Origin: Zygnema cylindricum
Taxonomy: Eukaryota > Streptophyta > Zygnematophyceae > Zygnematales > Zygnemataceae
Direction: 5' to 3'
DNA length: 64,000 bases
Assembly (NCBI GenBank): GCA_037447655.1
Contig: JBBHKE010002999.1
Location: 62,001 to 126,000 of the forward strand
Shown: in pieces, positions 11,676 to 22,202 of the stretch
Position numbering within the stretch: position 1 is the stretch's first letter
How the letters are laid out: every line of letters starts with the position of its first letter
Notes under the pieces: generated by a model
Told to the model about the DNA's origin: nothing
Databases searched by the model: none
What the model saw: only the letters and a program-made list of their open reading frames with translations
Made by a program: the position numbers and the translations under genes

Positions 11676-13374
11676 CCCACAATAACTAACTTTTTAGTGT
11701 TTCCACTTGACTCCATTCTTCCATCCCTGCCACGTGTCCTTCCTTGTCTTCTACTGCCAAATGTGTCTCGGTAGCTTGTGCTGCCACGTGGACAACTCCG
11801 CAAATCGCGGCCACTAGCAGCCACAAGACGAACGTTTTTTGGGCAGCCATTCGTAACAAATCGTACCGTACAATGTTATCTCTCCACGCTTTGAGGTTTT
11901 CAACGTCGAATTTGCGAATTTGAAAAAGTCGTAATTTTAATTTTTCAAACGGCTCGCGGCAGTTGATAATCTGAAAAAGATTTGCGATTTTTCGTATTTT
12001 TTTTAATACTTTTTCCTTTTTTAAGTTTGAAGTTTGGCGGTTGTCACTTTTTCTGATTTTTGAAACTCTGTCCGCCGACTCCCTATTTGTATTATTTTTG
12101 TAGATGGGAAAGGACGGCCGTACTGTACGGACTGTGTCGTGGGTTTATCCGGGGAACGGCATAAAAGGTGAAATAGGATATACGGAGATATGACGCGATT
12201 TAAGGTGAAAATGATGTACGGATGCGTTGCTGTTGGGAATTGAAGATTTACGACCTGATGTACAATGTACGGAGAAGACACCTGTCGTGCGGAGGAGTTT
12301 CGGGAGAACAAAAGTCGGCGTGCTGTTATTTCGCTTTTAAATGGTTTGTATTGGAGGAGTACGATATTGCCACGTGGTGCGTAATCTAACTGTCACGCGA
12401 ACATTTTTTTTGTGTCTGTATCGAAAGCGTCGTTTCAAATTTTTTAGGATGACAGTGTACTTTTTTGTGTACTTTTTTATGCAGGGGCTGGCAGAAAAAA
12501 AGGAAAAAAGGTAAGGTTCAGGAATTAGGTCATTTTTTTTTTTTTAGGTCATGCACAAATGTGAATGCACCGTACGACCGTTCGATTTCGATCTTATGAA
12601 AATCGAGCGGCCAATAAATGCGCATCCGTTTTAGTTCCACTGAGCCTAATTTGTCTTATTCTCGGTCCTTATTGTGCCACTTAGCCGAACTTCTGGGCGC
12701 AAATGGGGCTTAATGCTGCCAAAGGAAAAAATTACGACGTTTTTCCACTAAAACGCGGATAACCTAATTTCGCTTGTCGTTATGCGGTAATAGTAGCGGA
12801 AATAAAATTACGTCAATTTTGCTAGGCAATCATCCCTCCAATAAAAACAAACACACTTCGGATTATAGCTACAGTGCACACGTGTAAGTCTATTTGGGTG
12901 CAGAACTGCAGAATTTGTGGCTGCAAAAAAAACAAAATAATATATATCATCGACGACGTTTTTTTTGGACTCTCGCAATTTTTATTGGAAGTAAATTTCT
13001 CAGTTTGGCGCCAGGGTAAAAACTAAAAACCCAGGAGCTCCTGCCATGCCGTACGGAGAAGTGAAGGTCGAATGGTTTGTCTGGGAGCGTATGTGCCGCG
13101 GTTTCGTACTCTATCCGTACAATGATTGTACAAGGTCGGTTAACTTATTCGAAATTTGGGACAGTGAAAAGTGAAAACGGATTGGCGCATTGCTCTGCCG
13201 AACTTAGAAGTGAAGTCGAGGTAGGTCGTGCCTTTTTGTCGTTTATAACTGCTGGATCCGGGAATATGAAGCTTGTCGTATCCGGGTTCCAACTAACATT
13301 TTGTCGGATAGTGACTCTCCCAATACCAAAGAGCTTCGACCCGTCAGGAGAAACTCCAATGAGAACATATTTTA

Positions 13375-14243
13375 TAGTGTCGTGTATCGGTAAAAAACTT
13401 ATCGCGATAACACCGATATCGGACGGTCAAAGGAACCGATATATCGGTCAGAGACCAACAAATTCCATATCGGCGATAACTATACAAATATATAGTACGC
13501 ATACTATATTACCTTATTAAATCCAGTATTATACGGTATACATTATATAGCGTGGCGTGCCACGTATACGAATCTTTTACGTAACTATTTAACTGGAAAT
13601 TATTACGGGAAACGCAGCACAGAAAACGTTGGCCGGTTAACTGAACAAAATATTTTTACGGCGACGTACGAAATTTACAGGAAAACTGGTGAACATGGAA
13701 CGGAAAAAGGACGGCGGACACAAAGTACAACGGACGCAAAATAATATTCTGCGCGCCGCCGCAATCGAACGGACGACTTGGAATTAAAAAGTACGAGCAG
13801 ACGGCCAGTGTGAGCGCTGGCATCCCGGAATGGCTCTTTTGGCAGCTTACGCCAAAAAAGCTGACAGATTGACACGTGGCAGGTGTCCAGTGGATCCCAA
13901 GCAATAAAAGCACAAAGCCATGGCGTCGGATGTGAAAGGTATATAATTTATATTGGATCCGTATCAAAACCGTACATACGTCATGGCGGCTACTGTAATT
14001 TCTACGCGTCCGGGGAATAAGACGTACAGCTGAGTGTACATGCCGTACATCTATCTGTACGAACTGTACATTTATCGCCGATTGTTATCGTTATCGGTGT
14101 TATCGCCGATAAGTACCCGATATTCTCGGTTAATTATTGGCGATAAGACCGATAACAATATATCGAGCCAATACATCGATTATCAGGAAACCGGAAAATG
14201 GTCCATATCGGGAACGGTAAATGCTTACCCATACACAACACTA
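13375..14243. mobile_element. Non-autonomous hAT element with 8-bp target duplication
   Basis: Terminal inverted repeats are TAGTGTCGTGTATCGGTAA (left) and, read inward from the right, TAGTGTTGTGTATGGGTAA. Both flanks carry the 8-bp duplication ATATTTTA (13367-13374 and 14244-14251). The 8-bp duplication and TAGTGTTG-type ends are typical of hAT elements. The paralogous site in copy C reads CATATTTTAGTATG (about 20358) without the insert and is therefore an empty site. The interior has subterminal GATAACACCGATATCGG-type words in both orientations and no transposase. Confidence 0.88.
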
Positions 14244-14427
14244 ATATTTTAGTATGCTAAAGGATTTTTCGTATCGACCGACGGGAATCTTCGTCATCGA
14301 ATCAAAATAAAATCTGGCGCTACGCAACAAAAAGTTTTAGGACAATTGTGACAAATTCGTTGGTAGTTACAATTTCGGTTGTAGGGTGTAGCAAGCAAAA
14401 CGCCAAAACCGCACGTTTTCATGACTA

Positions 14428-14641
14428 AGCATTTTATCGCTATTAGCATTTAAATTATTTTTTTCCAACTGAAAACAATATTTTATCTTTGCACAGCAGT
14501 CATATTTTGACCGTGGCGATTGAAAGGTATGATTCGCACCTTTCAATTGCCGGTCTACCACTGAAAATCGGACATGTGTGCGCGGTAAAAAGAAGTTTTA
14601 AGTGGATACAAATGTATTAACGCTAATAGCGACACACGGTG
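14428..14641. mobile_element. Older 216-bp-type TA-MITE, degenerate left end
   Basis: The right end reads CGCTAATAGCGACACACGGTG; the left end retains ATCGCTATTAGCATT after TA. The interior folds back (CCGCGCACACATG on one arm, matched on the other). The counterpart in copy C runs from about 20756 to 20950. It predates the B/C duplication because both copies have it, followed by the same second left end (CAC(T/C)GTGAATCGCTATTAG). Confidence 0.6.
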
Positions 14642-14805
14642 CACACTGTGAATCGCTATTAGTGTTAATAACGTTAGTTCGGCGTCCCCAAATTTTGACC
14701 CTCGAACCTAAAATAGAATTAATAACTCTAATTTTTTTCTAGGCTAATATAAATATTGTTCAATTAGCGTTAATAACTCGAATTTGGACAGAACTCACAT
14801 AAGTA

Positions 14806-15350
14806 CACCGTCAATCGCTATTAGAGTAAAGGAATAAAAAACGTAAAAAAAAAATAGTGTTATTAACACTAATCGGGATTTTTTTTTTTTTAAATATATA
14901 TACTAATTAATCCCTAACTGTAATTTGGGTTGTCCTGAATAATAAATACCCGCCCTTTCGATGTCTACAGTAATATGTGTACTCATACAAAATGAGGCAA
15001 TTCGTACGCCGTCGCGCTGTTCACACGGTCGACGGACGAATATATGGGAACGTGATTTTAGTCGGCGAGTTTCCGTCTCTTTCATCCAGTGCACATTCAC
15101 ATGTGTGCGCAATAATGTTAAGTGTCTTTTTATGCCTTTGTAACTCAAAAAGTACCATTTCATACGGAAATATCTTGTCCGTACGCCACACTATTTCCAT
15201 CGCATTGTACTTCCACTATTAACGCTAATTGAAAAAAAAACCTAATTAGAATAATGGAAAAAATAGAATTATGGATTGTATTTCGTGTTTTGTTTTTTTT
15301 TAAAAAGGGCACCGAATTGGCGTTACATACTCTAATAGCGATTGACGGTG
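14806..15350. mobile_element. TA-flanked MITE, 545-bp subfamily
   Basis: Perfect terminal inverted repeats beginning CACCGTCAATCGCTATTAG are flanked by TA on both sides (14804-14805 and 15351-15352), as expected for a Tc1/mariner-type target. The paralogous position in copy C (about 21113) has a single TA and no insert. A closely similar copy sits at 19762-20312. It encodes no transposase. Confidence 0.85.
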
Positions 15351-15559
15351 TAGTGAAATGTGCCATTCCGTACTAGAATTTATATCTAATTCGTACAACC
15401 GTACAAAAAGAGTGTACACGCTAGAAAGTCGACTACGTGAACACAAGCCATATCAACTAAACCATAGATGTCCCGTGCGCATAATACGTACGAAACGAAC
15501 TCGCGAATACTACGCACGATACGCATCTAACGATGATGAAACTATAATAAAATGCGTTC

Positions 15560-16165
15560 CAACCTACATACCCGTACTTTTTTGTACATTTGCGTATTGT
15601 CTTCGTACATTTCAGTACTTTTAGGGTTATTAAGGGAGGCTTGAGGAATTTTAGGGTACATTCTCCTGCATTCTCATATACTTATGTTAAACAACCAGAT
15701 TTTATTCGTACATTTACGTACAATGTCCGTATATTTTCGTACTTTTGACGGTTATTTTTTTGATATTTGTAGGGTACATTTTCGTACGTTTCCGTATATT
15801 TCAGTTGTATGGGCTTACATCTCTCGTACAACTACGTAGAGCGTCCGTATATTTCAGTAGTTTTAGGGTTATTGAAGGGGGGATTCTAGGGTGTTTATGG
15901 TACTTCACGTGCATTTCACACATTCCATTACAGTACAACGGCCTTACATTATCCGTACTCTAAGGTTTTTTAGGGTGCACCTTTCGTACAATGCCGTACA
16001 TTTCCGTATGTTTCTCGTACGTTCTAGGATTTTTTAAGGTTTTTTTAGGGTCAAGGGGACGAATTCCGTACATTTTCGTACATCGTACAGCGAAAACTAA
16101 CGAATGGTATGAAAGTAACGATTACTACGTAAAAATCGTAAAAAAGTGGAAATTCGTACGAATTG
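15560..16165. repeat. GTAC-rich degenerate repeat field
   Basis: Words such as CGTACATTT, CCGTATATTTCAGT and TTTTAGGGTTATT recur irregularly, and GTAC occurs every few tens of bases. The field looks like several decayed copies of a roughly 100-200-bp motif. No gene is visible. Confidence 0.5.
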
Positions 16166-16173
16166 GACAACTA

Positions 16174-16662
16174 CACCGTGAATCGCTATTAGCGTACATG
16201 ACGCTAATTGGGGTACCCCTTTTTTTGGGGCAAATTCTCAAATAGAATAAAGTACGCTAAATATTTGTGCACGTTATTTGAGGTACCCCGCTCAATGCGG
16301 TTCATAACTGTAATTTAGTGCACTTTTAAATAGTGTGGTGTACGGACTGCCAGATCTGTACTATTCCGCAGATTTTTAAATTTAGAAGTAGAGAAAATAT
16401 AATAATATATAATTCCGTAAATATTTCCCGGCATACGCAGATGTCAAAAAAACGCGACGGCATACGATTTGAACAGTTTCGTACATCTACATGTTTTAGT
16501 GTGGAAATATTATGTGCCGAATTTTTTCACAAAGCTTTTTACAAATTAGAGTGCATGATAAATTAGTATCATGGTGTACCTGAAAAAACACAATTTACCG
16601 TAAAGTACGCTAATTGTTTCATTACGCTATATTTTTTATTACGCTAATAGCGATTCACGGTG
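16174..16662. mobile_element. TA-flanked MITE, about 489 bp
   Basis: The left end CACCGTGAATCGCTATTAGCG and the right end CGCTAATAGCGATTCACGGTG form a matching inverted repeat flanked by TA (16172-16173, 16663-16664). It has no coding capacity. Confidence 0.8.
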
Positions 16663-16669
16663 TAGGGGC

Positions 16670-16679
16670 NNNNNNNNNN
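16670..16679. other. Assembly gap (10 N)
   Basis: Ten undetermined bases lie between a MITE end and a long purine tract. The true length is unknown; the tract probably stopped the assembly. Confidence 0.98.
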
Positions 16680-17933
16680 AGGGAGAGGGAGGGGGAGGGG
16701 GAGAGGGAGAGGCAGAGGGAGAAGGAGAGAGAGGGAGGGGGAAAGAGAGAAGAAGGGATGGAGTGGGGAGAGGGAGATGGAGAAGGTTAGGGAGAGGGAA
16801 TGGAGAGAGAGAGAAGAAGCATTAGAAGAGTCAGGGGAGAGGGAAAATGAGAAGGAGAGGCAGGAAAAGGGACTGAGGGAGATGGAGAAGAAGAGGGGGA
16901 GGGATAGGGAAAGGGAGTGGGAGAGAGGCAGAGGGAGAATAAGGGAGAGGGAGTGAGGGAGAGGGAGCGAGAGAAGAAGAGGGAGAGAGAGAGGGACATT
17001 GGAGTAGCAGGAGAGGGAGTGAGAGTGGGAGAGGGAGAGAGCAAATGAGAGGAAGAGAGAGCGAGAGGGATAGGGATGGAGAGGGCGAGGGTATGGAAGA
17101 AGGAGAGGGAGAAGAAGGATATGGAGAGGGGAAGAACTAGATGGAGAGGAAGTGGGAGTGGGAGTGGAAGAAGGATTTGGAGAGGTAGATGGAGACTGAA
17201 TGGAGATGGAATGGAAGGGGTAAATGGAAAGAAAGAGGAAGAATGCGGTAGAGGATAACAAGATGGAGAGAGAGGAATAGGGGGAGATGGAGGAAGAATG
17301 GAAATATATAGTGAGAGGTAGAGGGAGAGGGCCGAATTTGGAGAGGGAGAGGCAGAGTGAGAGGTAGAGAGAGAGGGGGAGGGAGAGGAGTGGGAGAGGG
17401 GGAGTGAATTGGGGAGGGAATGGTCGAGGGTAAGTGAGAGGAATGAGGGAATAAGTTAACGGGAGAGGGAAAGGAAGAGGGATTGGAGTGGGAGAGAAAG
17501 AGGGAGAGGAGAGTCAGTGGGAGAGGGAGAGGAGGAGGGAGAGGTAGGGAGAATTGGGGACGGAATTGGAAAGGAGAAGGAGGCGGGGAGTGAGAGGAAG
17601 GGAGAGGGAGGAAGGTCGTATAGGGAAAGAGGGAGAGTAAAAGGAAAAAAGCGGGAGAGGGAGAGCGAAGGAGAGGGAGAGCGAAGGAGAGGGAGAGGGT
17701 GAGCGGGTGGAGGAATGGAAAGCAAGAGGGAAAGGTAGGAGGAGAGGGAGAGCGAGTAGGAGAGGGAGATGGAGGGGAGAGGGAGTGGGAGGATAGCGAA
17801 GGAGAGGGAGAGGTAGAGGGAGAAGAGGGCGAGGAGGGGAAGTGGGAGGAGGGTGGTGGGAGGAGTGAGGAGGGAAGAGGCGGGGAGGGGGAAAAGGCGA
17901 AAAGGGAGGACGGAGAGTGAGAGGGAGAGAGAA
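16680..17933. repeat. 1.25-kb GA-rich purine tract
   Basis: The plus strand is almost entirely purine, made of GGGAGAGGGAGAGG-type words with occasional T or C. It is the opposite strand composition of the CT tracts inside units A, B and C. Long Ser/Pro/Leu-rich open frames on the minus strand are artefacts of composition. Positions 17934-18084 are AT-rich filler. Confidence 0.85.
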
Positions 17934-19761
17934 TGATTTTTTTTTTCTTTTGTAGTTGCAAAGAATTCGACGGGTTTTTTTCGGTAAATTTTATGTTCTT
18001 GAATGATCTGTTTTTTTTATTTGTTTTTTCGCGCAATTTTTATATAGTATTTTGGTGGATGTTAATCTTTATACCAAAATATAAATATCCCCCGTCTCCC
18101 TCTCTCTTCCTCCCTCTCCCTCCCTCTCTCCTCTCTCCCTCTCTCTCTCGACCCCTCTCTCTCTCTCTCTCTTACACACACGCACCTTTATTTTTTAGTG
18201 TTTCTGCTTGACTCCATTCTTCCATCCCTGCCACGTGTCCTTCCTTGTCGTCTACTGCCAAATGTGTCTCGGTAGCTTGTGCTGCCACGTGGACAACTCC
18301 GCAAATCGCGGCCACTAGCAGCCACAAGACGACGAACGTTTTTTGGGCAGCCATTCCCAACAAATCGTATCGTATAATGTTATCTCTCCACGTTTTGAGG
18401 TTTTCAACGTCGAATTTTAAATTTTTCAAACGGCTCGCGGCAGTTGGAAATCTGAAAAAGATTTGAGATTTTTCGTATTTTTTTTGAATACTTTTTCCTT
18501 TTTTAAGTTTGAAGTTTTGGCGGTAGTGACGTTTTCTGATTTTGAAAACTCTATCCGCCGACTCCCTATTTGTATATTTTTCGTAGATGGGAAAGGACGG
18601 CCGTACTGTACGGATTATGTCGCGGGTTTATCCGGGGAACGGCATAAAAGGTGAAATAGGATGTACGGAGAGATGACGCGATTTAAGGTGAAAATGATGT
18701 ACGGATGAGTTGCTGTTGGGAATTGAAGATTTACGACCTGAAGTACAATGGACGGAGAGGACACCTGTCGTGCGGAGGAGTTTCGGGAGAACAAAAGTCG
18801 GCGTGCTTTTATTTCGCTTTTAAATAGTTTGTATTGGAGTAGGTTATAGCCACGTGGCGCGCTCTCTAACTGTCACGCAGACATTATTTTGTGTCTGTAT
18901 CGAAAGCGTCGTTTCAAAATTTTGAAGATGATAGTGTACTTTTTTATGCAAAGGTTGGCAGAAAGAAAGAAAGGTACGGTTCAGTGATTAGGTCGTTTTT
19001 TAGGTCATACAAAAATGTGAATGCAGCATACGACCGTTCGATTTCGATCGTATGAGAATCGAGCGGCCAATAAATGCGCATCCGTTTTTGTTCCACTCAG
19101 CCTAATTTGTCTTATTCTCAGTCCTTATTGCGCCACTTAGCCGAACTTCTGGGCGCAAATGGGCTTTATGCTGCCAAAGGAAAAAATTACGACGTTTTTC
19201 CACTGAAATGCGGATAACCTATTTTCGCTTGTCGTTATGCAGTAATAGTAGCGAAAATAAATTTCCATAAATTTTGCTATTCAATCATCCTCCCACTAAA
19301 ACAAATACACGTCGGATTATAGCTACAGTGCACACGTGTAAGTCTACTTGGGCGCAGAATTTGTGGCTGCAAAAAAAACAAAAAATTAAATATCATCGAC
19401 GACGTTTTTTTTGGACAATCTCAATTTTAATTGGGCGTAAATTTCGCAGTTCGGCGCCAGGGTAAAAAAATAAAAATCCAGGAGCTCCTGACAGACCGTA
19501 CGGAGAAATGAGGTCGAATTGTTTGTCTGGGAGCGTACGTGCCACGGTTCCTTACATTATCCGTACATAACACCTACAAGTCGGTTAACTTATTAGAAAT
19601 CGGGACAGTGAAACGGATTGGCGCATTGCTCTGCCGAAAGGAGAAGTGAAGTCGAGGTAGGTCGTGTTATTTTGTCGTTTCTAACTGATGGATCTGGGAG
19701 AATTGAGCTTGTCGTATCCGGGTTTCAACTAACATTTTGTCGTTTAGCGATTCTTCCACTA

Positions 19762-20312
19762 CACCGTCAATCGCTATTAGAGTAAAGGAATAAATAGCGT
19801 AAAAAAAATATTAGTGTTATTAACACTAATCGGGAATTATTATTTTTTGAAAAAAAATATATATACTAATTAATCCCTAACTGTAATTTGGGTTGTCCTG
19901 AATAATAAATGCCCGCCCTTTCTATGTCTACATTAATCTGTGTAGCCGTACAAAATCTGACAATTCGTACGCCGTCGCGCTGTTCACACGGTCGACGGAC
20001 GAACATTTGAGAACGTGATTTTTTTCGACGAGTTTGCGTCTCTTTCTTCCAGTGCACATTCACATGTGTGCGCAATAATGTTAAGTGTCTTTTTATGCTT
20101 TCCTAATTCAAAAAGTACCATTTCGTACGAATATTCCCTGTCCGTACGCCACACTATTTCCATCGCAGTGTACTTTCCTCATTAACGCTAATTGAAAAAA
20201 AAACCTAATTAGAATAATGGAAAAAATAAAATTATGGATTGTATTTCGGGTTTTTTTTTTTTTAAAAAGGGCACCGAATTGGCGTTATATACTCTAATAG
20301 CGATTGACGGTG
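19762..20312. mobile_element. TA-flanked MITE, 545-bp subfamily
   Basis: Terminal inverted repeats begin CACCGTCAATCGCTATTAG and are flanked by TA (19760-19761, 20313-20314). The paralogous site in copy B reads CTCCCAATACCAAAGAGC (about 13317-13334) with one TA, so it is an empty site. Sequence similarity to 14806-15350 is high throughout. Confidence 0.88.
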
Positions 20313-20536
20313 TACCAAAAAACTTCGACCCGTCAGGGAGATATTCCGATCGGAAACATATTTTAGTATGTTTAAGGGCAGATTCGTATCGACCGACGAG
20401 AACCTTCGTCATCGAATCGAAATAAAATCTGGAGCTACGCGACAAAAACCTTTAGGACAATTTTTACAAAGTCTTTGGTAGTTACAATTTCGGTTGAAGG
20501 GTGTAGCGTGCGAAACCGCACGTTTTTTCATGACTA

Positions 20537-20753
20537 CACCGTGTATCGCTATTAGGGTAAATAATTTTTTCGCCACTTAAAACATCTTTTGTCCGTACAT
20601 ATTTATCCAAATTTCAGTTAGAGACCGCCAATCGGAAGCTGAGAATCTTACCTTTCAATCGCCACCGTCAGATCCACAACCGGAGAAGTGTGTACGGAGA
20701 AAAGATGTATTAAGTGGCAAAAAAAATATTAACACTAATAGCGATTCGCGGTG
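20537..20753. mobile_element. TA-flanked foldback MITE, 217 bp
   Basis: The ends CACCGTGTATCGCTATTAG and, inverted, CACCGCGAATCGCTATTAG are flanked by TA (20535-20536, 20754-20755). The interior arms are also self-complementary around GCCACTTAA / TTAAGTGGC, so the whole element can fold into one hairpin. It inserted at the edge of an older MITE of the same family. Sister copies are at 34585-34800 and 35873-36088. Confidence 0.85.
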
Positions 20754-21447
20754 TAGTGTTGGTGTTACTTTTTTCCAACTGAAAACAATCTTTTCTCTTT
20801 GCATAGTCGTCAGATTTGACGGTGGCGATTGAAAGATAAGATTCGCACCTTCCTTTGGCGGTCTCCCACAGAAAATCGGACATGTGTGCGCGGTAAAAAG
20901 GTCTTTTAAGTGGATAAAAAAATATTAATGCTAATTAGCGATACACGGTGCACACCGTGAATCGCTATTAGCGTTAATAACGTTAAATAGGCGTCCCCAA
21001 ATTTTGACCCTCGAACCTAAAATCGAATAAATAGCTCTAATTTTTTTCTACGCTAATATAGGTGTTGCTTAATTAGCGTTAATAACTCTAATTTGGACAG
21101 AACTTAAATAATGTAATGCACGAAATGTGTCATTCCGTACCGAAATTCCTATCTAATTCGTCAAATCGTACAGAAAGAGTGTACATGCTAGAAAGTCGAC
21201 TATGTGAACACAGCAGAGGTCGCAAAAGTCAAAATTTTACATAACTGAAACCGACCGTTTTTTTTTTTCAAAATCTGAGTAACCAACGCCCGACCGGGTT
21301 ATGTCACGCTCCAAAAATTTTAACCGTTAACCGACCAGCGTTTACGAAAATAAAATTTAACCAAAACTCGATTTCTCGCGACTAACCGTGCCCGCCCGTA
21401 ACCGAAAAAGTACAAAATTAACTAATGTACGACGTATGAATAAGCCA

Positions 21448-21640
21448 ATAATTACGATTTGTCGCATGCCCTTAGATTCGTAAAATGAATAGTGTTTACT
21501 AACGTGTCAGATTTGCGACGCTTTGTCGCGTTCCCTAAGATTTGCGAAATGAATAGTGTACTACCGTGTGAGATTTGCGACGCTTTGTCGCGTTCCCTAA
21601 GATTTGCGAAATGAATAGTGTACTACCGTGTCAGATTTGC
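21448..21640. repeat. 62-bp tandem repeat, three copies
   Basis: The segment containing GATTTGCGACGCTTTGTCGC recurs with a 62-bp period (starts at about 21510, 21572, 21634), preceded by one diverged copy. It lies inside the hAT-like element. Confidence 0.8.
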
Positions 21641-21671
21641 GACGCTAATCATGATGTCACGTACTTCCACG

Positions 21672-21977
21672 CATAGTTCAAAAGTAGGTGTTTTTATTTT
21701 AGGCCTTTGGTCGGCGCCTTTATCGTAAGTTGTGTTATGGGCTTTTCATGTGATCTTCTTAGATCGCTACTTTGATAAGCGTCCGTCCGATCGTCCAAAT
21801 CGACGGTGTAAATAAATTTTTTTGGTCCGAATGTTTTTAATTGGTCTAATATTTGGTCCGAATGTTTTAATTGGTCCGAATAGGTCCGAATACAATAAGG
21901 GTCTTAATGTCATATTGTATGTTTTGCATACAATAGGCATATTGTATGGGCCTACTTTCACCTACTTTTGAACTATG
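21672..21977. mobile_element. hAT MITE, 306 bp, with 8-bp target duplication
   Basis: Perfect 19-bp terminal inverted repeats CATAGTTCAAAAGTAGGTG are flanked by the exact 8-bp duplication CTTCCACG (21664-21671 and 21978-21985). The 8-bp duplication supports hAT. A longer relative in opposite orientation lies at 36511-37087. Confidence 0.88.
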
Positions 21978-22202
21978 CTTCCACGATACCGAGTACAAAG
22001 TACAATAATGTTGGATTGTATGGACAGTACAAAATTTTCATTTTTTTGGTTTTTTGGTTGACCGACCGTAACCGACCGTTCTTTTTTCTCTGGTGAATCA
22101 ACCGACCGCAACCGCTCGGCCCTCAAAATTTGGCAACCGAATCCGTTCCGGATCCGGCGCGGGCGGTCGGTCACGGTTTCGGTTGACCGTTTGCGACCTC
22201 TG

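Larger units (their letters stand above)
7682..15470 (+). repeat. Composite repeat unit, copy B (longest copy)
   Basis: It begins with TATATATATAATTGAGCTAG, follows copy A landmark by landmark, then continues past the point where A stops. The extension includes CACGTGTCCTTCCTTGTC (11727), CTGCCACGTGGACAACTC (11780), a GTACGG-rich stretch, CTTCGACCCGTCAGG (13334) and AGAAAGTCGACTACGTGAACACA (about 15421). From about 11690 onward copy C (18190-21213) runs parallel. Three features distinguish it: a hugely expanded minisatellite, an hAT MITE at 13375 and a TA-MITE at 14806. I see no protein gene in it. The right limit is where similarity to copy C ends. Confidence 0.7.
18085..21213 (+). repeat. 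Composite repeat unit, copy C (5'-truncated)
   Basis: It starts in the CT tract and then follows copy B from TTTTTTAGTGTTTCTGCTTG (about 18190) through TGTCTCGGTAGCTTGTGCTG, the GTACGG-rich middle and CTTCGACCCGTCAGG (20325) to AGAAAGTCGACTATGTGAACACA. It carries MITE insertions at 19762 and 20537 that copy B lacks, and lacks the insertions at 13375 and 14806 that copy B has. It ends where an hAT-like element begins at 21214. Confidence 0.7.
21214..22202. mobile_element. hAT-like non-autonomous element (host of a nested MITE)
   Basis: The left end CAGAGGTCGCAAAAGTCAAA and the right end, read inward, CAGAGGTCGCAAACGGTCAA form an imperfect inverted repeat with hAT-like CAGAGG starts. Subterminal ACCGACCG words occur near both ends. 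No exact target duplication is visible, so the boundaries rest on the inverted repeat alone. It contains a 62-bp tandem repeat and the nested MITE at 21672-21977. No transposase is encoded. Confidence 0.55.

Noticed and set aside
16644-18036. Long Ser/Pro-rich minus-strand open frames
   Set aside because: They run through the purine tract, and one spans the N gap; composition alone explains them. The same holds for the frames in the CT tracts at 7175-7699 and 11407-11824.
20951-21110. A further complete TA-MITE starting CACCGTGAATCGCTATTAG at 20944-20970
   Set aside because: The left end is clear, but no matching right end was found in copy C or at the equivalent place in copy B (14644), and the flank is CA rather than TA.
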